In this document: positions 56,210 to 64,000 of the stretch, one piece after another
How positions within the stretch are numbered: position 1 is the first letter of the stretch
Layout of the letters: the number at the start of each line of letters is the position of its first letter
Source: Streptococcus penaeicida
Lineage (GTDB): Bacteria > Bacillota > Bacilli > Lactobacillales > Streptococcaceae
Direction: 5' to 3'
Length of the DNA stretch: 64,000 bases
Assembly (NCBI RefSeq): GCF_002887775.1
Contig: NZ_LOCM01000015.1
Location: forward strand, 62,001-126,000
Notes under the pieces: generated by a model
Seen by the model: the letters and a program-made list of their open reading frames with translations, nothing else
Told to the model about the DNA's origin: nothing
The model's database searches: none
Position numbers and translations under genes: made by a program

Positions 56210-58066
56210 ATGACCAAAGAATATCAAGCATTAGCCAAACAAATTATTGAAAAATTAGGCGGAAAACAAAATATTACAACCGTTTATCACTGCCAAACAA
56301 GATTACGCTTCAAGGTTCAAGACGCAACACGTATTCAAAAAGATGAACTTGAACATTTAGATGGTGTAACCATGTATCTCTTTAATGCCGGTGTCCATCA
56401 AGTGGTTATTGGAACACATGTAAAAGATGTCTTTGAGGAAGTAGAAGCTGAATTAGGTGATTTAGAAAGTCAAAATCAAACGGAAGAAAAATTGCCATTC
56501 TTACAAAATGTCATCAGTTTTGTCGCTGCTGTCTTTCAACCTATCATTCCAGCCTTATCTGGAGCAGGTATGGTAAAGGCTGTATTAGCCCTTCTAGTAG
56601 TTTTTAAACTAATTACCAATACCTCCCAAACATATATCATGCTAACTACTTTTGCAGATGGTGTCTTTTACTTCCTACCACTCATCTTAGCATTTACAAC
56701 TGCTCAAAAATTGAAATCCAACCCAATACTTGCCGTTGGAGTAGTTGCAATGATGCTTCATCCCAATTGGACTACCTTTGTAACGGCGGCTAAACCAGTC
56801 CTCTTCTTTGATTTTATTCCTTTCACTCTTGCAACTTATACCTCTTCAGTAATTCCTGCCATTCTGGTTGTATTTGTTCAGTCCTACATTGAAAAATTCT
56901 ATTATAAATACATACCTAAGTCAGTAGAATTAGTCTTTGTACCCTTATTAACCTTCTTAACCATGGGGGTCTTAGCTTTTTCTCTTTTAGGACCTATCGG
57001 AGCTATTATCGGTCAAGTCTTAGCAAATGCATTTATGTACCTTTCTACCAATGTTAGTTGGTTACCGCCAGTTCTCATTGGTGGACTATTACCAGTAATG
57101 GTCATGTTCGGTATTCATAACGCTGTCGCACCTCTTGGCATCATGCAAATGGCACAATTAGGTTATGAGTCAATCTTCGGCCCAGGAGCTCTAGTATCTA
57201 ACATGGCTCAGGCAACTGCAGCAACAGTAGTTGCCTTACGGACTAAAGATAAAAAAATGAAACAAATTGCGACATCGGGAGCCATTACTGGTTATATGGG
57301 GATTACAGAACCCATCTTATATGGTGTTAGTTTACCAAAAAAATACCCACTCTATGCTTCAATGATTGGTGGTGCACTTGGTGGATTGTATGCTGGGTTA
57401 ACACATGTTCATCGCTTTGCAACAGGCTCATCTGGTTTACCAGCGGTATTATTATATATTGGCGATAATACAATGGCATTTTTCTGGAACATTATTATCG
57501 CAATGCTAATTACAATTGTTACGACAGCCGTTATCACCTACTTATTATCACTAAAATATGAAAAAACAGATCTTACTTCAACAATTCCAAGTGTCAAATC
57601 AATTATTATTGAAGACGAAGCTTTAAAATCTCCTTTAGCTGGTCAAGTTAAGGCACTTGAAAAAGCTGATGATCCTGTTTTTGCTTCAGGTGCTTTAGGA
57701 CAAGGATTTGTCATTAATCCTAATGAGGATTTACTTGTATCACCAATTGAAGGAGAAGTTTTAACGGTATTTCCTACAAAACATGCTATTGGCCTTAAAT
57801 CTAAAAATGGAATGGAAATATTAATCCATATTGGTTTAAATACAGTAGAACTAGCTGGAGACCATTTTGAGACTTTTGTTAAAGAAGGCGACCAAGTAAG
57901 TGTTGGTCAAAAACTTATTCATTTTGATAAGATTATTATTGAAAACAAAGGCTACAATTCTCAGATTCCGGTTATTATTACAAATTCAGCTAATTATAGT
58001 AATATTGAATTAGTGAGTGAAAGTCAGGTAGAAAGTTTAGAAACAGTAGCCAAAGTAGAGGCTTAA
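56210..58066 (+). CDS. PTS beta-glucoside transporter IIBCA
   Basis: Fused permease that imports and phosphorylates aryl-beta-glucosides, 618 residues. IIB comes first (Cys28 in TTVYHCQTRLRF). IIC spans about residues 105-460 with NAVAPLGIMQ and GITEPILYGV. The C-terminal IIA has the phospho-His region EILIHIGLNTVEL. The ATG at 56210 follows AAAGGA; the longer frame from 56117 crosses the TATAAT at 56155, so it is not used. The GH1 gene follows after ten bases. Confidence 0.93.
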   Translation: MTKEYQALAKQIIEKLGGKQNITTVYHCQTRLRFKVQDATRIQKDELEHLDGVTMYLFNAGVHQVVIGTHVKDVFEEVEAELGDLESQNQTEEKLPFLQNVISFVAAVFQPIIPALSGAGMVKAVLALLVVFKLITNTSQTYIMLTTFADGVFYFLPLILAFTTAQKLKSNPILAVGVVAMMLHPNWTTFVTAAKPVLFFDFIPFTLATYTSSVIPAILVVFVQSYIEKFYYKYIPKSVELVFVPLLTFLTMGVLAFSLLGPIGAIIGQVLANAFMYLSTNVSWLPPVLIGGLLPVMVMFGIHNAVAPLGIMQMAQLGYESIFGPGALVSNMAQATAATVVALRTKDKKMKQIATSGAITGYMGITEPILYGVSLPKKYPLYASMIGGALGGLYAGLTHVHRFATGSSGLPAVLLYIGDNTMAFFWNIIIAMLITIVTTAVITYLLSLKYEKTDLTSTIPSVKSIIIEDEALKSPLAGQVKALEKADDPVFASGALGQGFVINPNEDLLVSPIEGEVLTVFPTKHAIGLKSKNGMEILIHIGLNTVELAGDHFETFVKEGDQVSVGQKLIHFDKIIIENKGYNSQIPVIITNSANYSNIELVSESQVESLETVAKVEA

Positions 58067-58073
58067 GGAGTAA

Positions 58074-59501
<1,428 letters not shown>

Positions 59502-59606
59502 GAAATTTCCATCCTTTTTCTTGACTTGTAAGGGCTTTTATGGGATGATAAGGGTGTAAGTTAATTAGAATAAATCTAATTAAGAAAAAATAAAGGAGGC
59601 AGTCAC

Positions 59607-60029
59607 ATGACATTTGACTACAAGGATCACGGAAAAGAAAAGTATATCGTTAATATTGAAGATTACACTAAAGAAAACGAAAACTACCGGACAACCATTT
59701 GGACTGGTGATAAACTTCAGGTTACCTTAATGTCTATTCAACCAGGCGATGATATCGGTCTAGAAGTACATATGGGTATCGATCAATTTTTACGTATCGA
59801 AGAAGGTAAAGGCCTATGTCAAATGGGTGATGCCGAAGATAATCTCAGCTTTGAGCAAGAAGTGTCTGACGATGATGTTGTTTTAGTACCAGCTGATACA
59901 TGGCATAACATTACAAATACTGGTGATACACCACTAAAAATTTACTCAATCTATGCTGGACCTGATCATGTTCCAGGGACTGTCCATAAAACACACGAGG
60001 ATGCTGAAAACGATCCTAATGAACACTAG
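59607..60029 (+). CDS. Cupin domain protein
   Basis: 140 residues, one cupin barrel. The first motif region is GDDIGLEVHMGIDQFLRIEEGKG and the second is VLVPADTWHNITNTGD. Metal-ligand His/Glu positions are mostly present, so a metalloenzyme or sugar-phosphate-binding role is possible. AAAGGAGG precedes the ATG. The final residues are His/Asp/Glu-rich. Monocistronic; substrate unknown. Confidence 0.88.
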   Translation: MTFDYKDHGKEKYIVNIEDYTKENENYRTTIWTGDKLQVTLMSIQPGDDIGLEVHMGIDQFLRIEEGKGLCQMGDAEDNLSFEQEVSDDDVVLVPADTWHNITNTGDTPLKIYSIYAGPDHVPGTVHKTHEDAENDPNEH

Positions 60030-60042
60030 AACTAACTAAATC

Positions 60043-60076
60043 AAAGTACTCAAGTTTAAAACTTGAGTACTTTTTT
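60043..60076 (+). terminator. Terminator after cupin gene
   Basis: AAAGTACTCAAG arm pairs with CTTGAGTACTTT, followed by T residues. Confidence 0.88.
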
Positions 60077-60150
60077 ACTCTTTTTTTGTAAGCGGAGTCA
60101 TTCACGTGGTTGTTGACTTTGCATAAAAATAAATATGTGCCTGAAAACAC

Positions 60151-60179
60151 TTGCATTTTATTAAATTTAGGCATATATT
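60151..60179 (+). promoter_or_regulatory. Promoter of flavin reductase-fumarate reductase operon
   Basis: TTGCAT (60151-60156), 17-base spacer, TATATT (60174-60179). Confidence 0.65.
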
Positions 60180-60214
60180 AAAAGTAGTAAGTTATTTAAG
60201 GAGGTTTTTCACAA

Positions 60215-60814
60215 ATGAAATGTGTCGCTATATTAGGGACGAATTCAGATCGTTCAACCAATCGGAAACTCTTACAATTTATGCAAAAACATTTTGCAGA
60301 TAAGGCTGAGATTCAGCTTTTGGAAATCAAAGAGTTACCAGCATTCAATGAGCCTACAGATAAAACGGCTCCCGAAAGTGTTCGTCTCTTTTCTCAAGCT
60401 ATCGCTGAGGCTGATGGGGTTATCATTGCTACTCCAGAATATAACCATACCATTCCTGCACCCTTATCTAGTGCTTTAGAATGGATTGCCTATACAAGCC
60501 GTGCCCTTATTAATAAACCAACCATGATTGTTGGCGCTTCATTAGGTTCCCTTGGCTCATCACGCGCACAAGGACATCTGCGGCAAATCCTTAATGCTCC
60601 CGAATTAAAAGCTCGTACTATGCCTGGAATGGAATTCTTATTAGGACAGTCAGAACAAGCCTTTGATGCCGATAACAACTTGATCAACCCAGAAAAAGTA
60701 GCAGAACTAGAAGATAACTTTGCTGAGTTCTTATCCTTTGTTACGGTCACTAAGCAAGTTGTCACCCAGTCTGATACCAATCGTAAACGTGATTTTGCCT
60801 GGGACAAGAAATAA
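60215..60814 (+). CDS. NADPH-dependent FMN reductase-family protein
   Basis: 199 residues, flavodoxin-like fold. The FMN loop is [16 protein letters not shown], and the family motif [20 protein letters not shown] is intact, as is [20 protein letters not shown]. It probably reduces flavin or quinones with NAD(P)H. AAGGAGG precedes the ATG. It is a close relative of the first domain of the protein encoded 12 bases downstream, so the two genes share a duplicated module. Confidence 0.92.
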   Translation: MKCVAILGTNSDRSTNRKLLQFMQKHFADKAEIQLLEIKELPAFNEPTDKTAPESVRLFSQAIAEADGVIIATPEYNHTIPAPLSSALEWIAYTSRALINKPTMIVGASLGSLGSSRAQGHLRQILNAPELKARTMPGMEFLLGQSEQAFDADNNLINPEKVAELEDNFAEFLSFVTVTKQVVTQSDTNRKRDFAWDKK

Positions 60815-60825
60815 GGAGGACTGTC

Positions 60826-63240
60826 ATGAAATATCTTGCCATTGTTGGAACTAATGCTGAGAAATCCTATAATCGTCAACTATTAATTTTCATGCAAAAA
60901 CATTTTGCTCATAAAGCTGACATTGAAGTCGTCGAAATTAACGATGTCCCAATGTTTAATGAAAGTGATGATCAAACACAAAGCCCTGTCATACAGGACC
61001 TTTATCATAAAATTGAGGCGGCTGATGGTGTTATTATCGCAACGCCAGAACACAACCATACCATTCCTTCAGCGCTCAATAGTCTGATTGAATGGATGTC
61101 CTTTAAAGTTCACCCCTTTGCTGGAAAAGCAGTCATGTTAGTCGGGGCTTCCTACAGCGAACAAGGCTCGTCACGCGCCCAAATTCACCTCAGACAAATC
61201 CTCGATGCTCCTGGTGTTAATGCAAATGTTATGCCAGGAAATGAGTTTCTTTTAGGCTATGCCCATAAAGCTTTCGATCAAGAAGGGAATCTCAAGGATG
61301 AAAGAACTGTCGATTTCTTAGAAACCTGTTTCTATCGCTTTATCCGCTTCGCAAGCATTATCGACCAAATGAACGAGCCGGAAGAATTAGTCTTTGAGCC
61401 AGGCACCTATGAAGTTACCACACCTGGTCATAATGGTAAACTGCCAATGTCAGTTACCTTCTCTAAAGACCGGATTGAAAAAATTGATATTGACTCTTCA
61501 GGTGAAACAGGTGGTATTGCTGATGTGGTCTTTACCCGTATCCCTAATGAAATTTTAGAAGGCCAAACCCTCAATGTCGATACCGTTTCTGGTGCATCTG
61601 TAACATCAAATGGGGTTTTAGATGGGGTTGCTCGGGCTGTTAAAAAAGCTGGCGCTAATCCTGATATCCTAAGATCAAGACCAAAAGCACCATCAGCATT
61701 GGACCAAGAAGACAAGACTTATGATACTGATTTAGTTGTTGTAGGTGGAGGAGGAGCGGGATTAGCTGCCGCTGCTAAGGCCTTGCAAGAGGGCAAACAA
61801 GTTATTGTCCTAGAGAAATTCCCAAGTGTTGGTGGTAATACCGTTCGCGCAGGTGGACCAATGAATGCACCAGATCCTGAATGGCAGGCAAGTTTTGCGG
61901 CAAATCCAGGTGAGGACCATAACCTACAAGAATTAAAAGCTATGGATGAAGCCCTCATTGATCCAGAATACTTAGAAGATTTCCGAGCATTAAAAGGAGA
62001 ACTAGAAGACTACCTTAAAAATCCAACTTATCTCTTTGACTCTAAGCGTCTTTATCGCATCCAAACCTACCTCGGAGGCAAACGCAAAGACTTAAAAGGA
62101 AATGAAATCCACGGTAACTACGACTTAGTTAAAATCATGACCGAAAGAGCACTAGAGTCCGTTCGTTGGCTAGAAGAAGTAGGAGTGGAGTTTGACCATA
62201 GTGATGTGACAATGCCAGTAGGAGCACTATGGCGTCGTGGCCATAAACCATTTATGCCAATGGGAGTTGCCTTTATATCTGTCTTGGATAAATATGTCCG
62301 TGAAAACGGAGGACTTATTTTAACAGACACACCTGTTGACCAATTAATTGTAGAAGAAGGACAAGTCAAAGGCGTTCAAGCAAAAGGTCGCAATGGCCAA
62401 TCCATTACCGTCAATGCCAAAGCAGTTATTCTTGCCTCAGGTGGATTTGGTGCCAACACTAAAATGTTGCAAAAATATAATACCTATTGGACAGAAATTG
62501 CGGATGACATCAAAACCTCAAATACACCCGCTGTTACAGGTGATGGTATTATCCTAGGAGAAAGCGTTGGTGCTGACCTTGTCGGAATGGGCTTCACTCA
62601 AATGATGCCTGTCTCAGACCCAGAAACAGGAGCACTCTTCTCAGGTCTCCAAGTCCCTCCGGCTAATTTCATTATGGTAAATACCCAAGGGAAACGTTTT
62701 GTTGACGAATATGGAAGTCGTGACCAACTATCGCAAGCAGCCATTGATAATGGAGGCCTCTTCTACCTGATTGCTGACGACCTTATCAAGGAAACAGCCT
62801 ATAATACTAGTCAAGAAAAAATTGATGCCCAAGTAGAAGCAGGTACCCTTTTCCGTTCTGATACCATTGAAGGATTAGCTGAGCAACTAGGAATGGAGCC
62901 AAGTATACTTGCTGAAACCATTTCAAACTATAACTCTTATGTTGATCAAGGTCACGACCCTGAATTCAATAAAGGGGCTTTCGATTTGAAAGTGGTTAAA
63001 GCGCCATTTTACGCAACACCAAGAAAACCTGCCGTACACCATACTATGGGTGGACTTAAGATTGATACGAAAGCCCATGTCCTAAATACTGAAAACCAAG
63101 TGATTCCAGGTTTATATGCAGCAGGAGAAGTTGCTGGTGGACTACATGCTGGTAATCGACTTGGTGGTAACTCCCTAACTGATATCTTTACTTTTGGTAG
63201 AATTGCAACGGAAACTGCTATCCAAGAATTCTGTTCATAA
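60826..63240 (+). CDS. Fumarate-reductase-like flavoprotein with N-terminal FMN reductase and FMN-binding domains
   Basis: 804-residue three-part fusion. Residues 1-185 are an NADPH:FMN reductase ([20 protein letters not shown]). About 200-285 is an FMN_bind domain with [12 protein letters not shown], Thr260 being the expected ApbE attachment site. About 303-804 is an FAD_binding_2 flavoprotein of the fumarate/urocanate reductase family ([44 protein letters not shown]). Electrons could pass NADPH to FMN to FAD to a 2-enoate acceptor within one chain. No signal peptide, so cytoplasmic. The acceptor (fumarate or another) is not evident. Confidence 0.92.
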   Translation: MKYLAIVGTNAEKSYNRQLLIFMQKHFAHKADIEVVEINDVPMFNESDDQTQSPVIQDLYHKIEAADGVIIATPEHNHTIPSALNSLIEWMSFKVHPFAGKAVMLVGASYSEQGSSRAQIHLRQILDAPGVNANVMPGNEFLLGYAHKAFDQEGNLKDERTVDFLETCFYRFIRFASIIDQMNEPEELVFEPGTYEVTTPGHNGKLPMSVTFSKDRIEKIDIDSSGETGGIADVVFTRIPNEILEGQTLNVDTVSGASVTSNGVLDGVARAVKKAGANPDILRSRPKAPSALDQEDKTYDTDLVVVGGGGAGLAAAAKALQEGKQVIVLEKFPSVGGNTVRAGGPMNAPDPEWQASFAANPGEDHNLQELKAMDEALIDPEYLEDFRALKGELEDYLKNPTYLFDSKRLYRIQTYLGGKRKDLKGNEIHGNYDLVKIMTERALESVRWLEEVGVEFDHSDVTMPVGALWRRGHKPFMPMGVAFISVLDKYVRENGGLILTDTPVDQLIVEEGQVKGVQAKGRNGQSITVNAKAVILASGGFGANTKMLQKYNTYWTEIADDIKTSNTPAVTGDGIILGESVGADLVGMGFTQMMPVSDPETGALFSGLQVPPANFIMVNTQGKRFVDEYGSRDQLSQAAIDNGGLFYLIADDLIKETAYNTSQEKIDAQVEAGTLFRSDTIEGLAEQLGMEPSILAETISNYNSYVDQGHDPEFNKGAFDLKVVKAPFYATPRKPAVHHTMGGLKIDTKAHVLNTENQVIPGLYAAGEVAGGLHAGNRLGGNSLTDIFTFGRIATETAIQEFCS

Positions 63241-63273
63241 CCAATAAAAACTTGATAATGCAAATGCATCATT

Positions 63274-63305
63274 CCCCCTCTTGTTTAACACAAGAGGGGG
63301 TTTTT
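63274..63305 (+). terminator. Terminator after the fumarate-reductase-like gene
   Basis: CCCCCTCTTG / CAAGAGGGGG stem with seven-base loop and T5. Confidence 0.93.
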
Positions 63306-63403
63306 AGTGCTTAAACTCAAAAAGACATAAAGAAAATTTATCGCTTTCAGATAAAGTCATGATATACTAAAAAGAGTGATTAAAGGGAAGTGAGGGATAA
63401 ACC

Positions 63404-64000
63404 ATGGCTATAGAAAAACTTTTTCAAGAATTAGAAAAGATTAGAGACTGGCAAGAAAATGCCTACAAATATCTCCATAGCAATCCTGAATTATCCATGC
63501 AAGAAATTGAAACCATTTCATATCTGCGAGACACACTAGAAGAACTTGGCTATCAATGTCAAGAAATTGGCGGAGGCCTTGTGACGGTCTTAGAAAATGG
63601 ACCAGGCAAGAGGGTTCTCTTTCGAGCTGATATTGATGCCTTACCAGTCAAAGAAGAAACCGAATTGGATTATGCTTCTAGCAAAATGATGCAAGATTTA
63701 GATGGAAACCAAGTTCCAGTTATGCATGCCTGTGGACATGATATGCATATGGCTGCAGCTTGGGATTAGCCCATCTTATGATTAATCATCAAGAGCTTTG
63801 GCAGGGAACATTTCTTCTCCTTTTTCAACCAGGAGAAGAAACAGCCAGTGGAGCTCAAGCCATGCTTGATAACGGACTAATGAGCAAAATTCCTAAGCCA
63901 GACCTGGCTCTAGCTCAGCATGTTTTGGCTCAACCTCAAGCAGGTAAAGTAGGAATTATGTCAGGCCCTTTCTTATCATCCGCAGCATCCGTCAAACTGG
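63404..64000 (+). pseudogene. M20 amidohydrolase (N-acyl amino acid/hippurate hydrolase type), frameshifted, 3' cut by window
   Basis: Zinc peptidase-family amidohydrolase. The N-terminal part MAIEKLFQELEKIRDW, LFRADIDALPVKEET and the metal motif HACGHDMHMAAA is normal. At 63760-63761 one T is missing (GCT-TGG should be GCT-TTG-GGA). The family sequence then continues in the next frame as HLMINHQELWQGTFLLLFQ, PGEETASGAQAML and VLAQPQAGKVGIMSG to the window end. TATACT with extended TGA at 63360-63368 is a likely -10. The remainder lies outside the window. Confidence 0.85.

Overview
The window comes from a low-GC Firmicute and almost certainly a Streptococcus of the pyogenic group. The evidence is the gene orders prfA-prmC-sua5-glyA, gyrA-srtA, laminin-binding lipoprotein plus histidine-triad protein under a zinc-type operator, and guaA/gntR next to ylxM-ffh. 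An HdiR/UmuC SOS-mutagenesis cassette of the kind described in Streptococcus uberis points to the uberis/parauberis/iniae neighbourhood. That species guess is inference.

Layout. 1-5.0 kb: translation and one-carbon genes (prfA, prmC, sua5-type, glyA) with a nucleoid-associated protein and a lysozyme-like protein. 5.2-13.3 kb: NADH oxidase, a broken DHFR-like gene, L-lactate dehydrogenase, gyrA-srtA, a glyoxalase-fold protein and a secreted DUF1002 protein. 13.5-17.0 kb: zinc-acquisition lipoprotein and a frameshifted histidine-triad protein. 17.0-22.4 kb: DUF554 membrane protein, then a GntR-regulated beta-glucoside operon (phospho-beta-glucosidase, PTS IIC, PTS IIB) with a textbook cre site. 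22.4-35.4 kb: a mosaic accessory island built around a type I restriction-modification locus. It holds a three-gene zinc-ribbon cassette bracketed by an 83-bp perfect repeat of the island promoter, then hsdR, a PD-(D/E)XK-like gene, hsdS, an AAA/DUF4435 ATPase, hsdM and a single-pass membrane protein. 35.5-45.3 kb: VOC-fold protein, an LPXTG anchor remnant, peptide transporter, Na+/H+ antiporter, guaA followed by duplicated terminators, a GntR regulator, ylxM-ffh and a HigBA-type toxin-antitoxin pair. 45.5-48.1 kb: an extracellular-flavin module (FMN-binding protein, ApbE, ferric-reductase-like protein). 48.2-51.1 kb: the SOS cassette on the minus strand. 51.2-64 kb: oxidoreductases, a small-gene cluster, a second beta-glucoside PTS locus (RpiR regulator, IIBCA, phospho-beta-glucosidase), a cupin, a fumarate-reductase-like flavoprotein and a broken M20 peptidase cut by the window end.

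Functional links. The ApbE protein could load FMN on both the FMN-binding lipoprotein-like protein and the fumarate-reductase fusion about 15 kb away. SrtA would anchor LPXTG proteins, of which only a 3' scrap is present here. Two independent aryl-beta-glucoside PTS loci have different regulators. The zinc lipoprotein and the triad protein share one AdcR-like promoter.

Main caveat. Eleven genes carry reading-frame lesions, and most are single-base losses in short homopolymers, including one in ffh. This looks more like consensus error than decay, so every 'pseudogene' call below should be read with that in mind.
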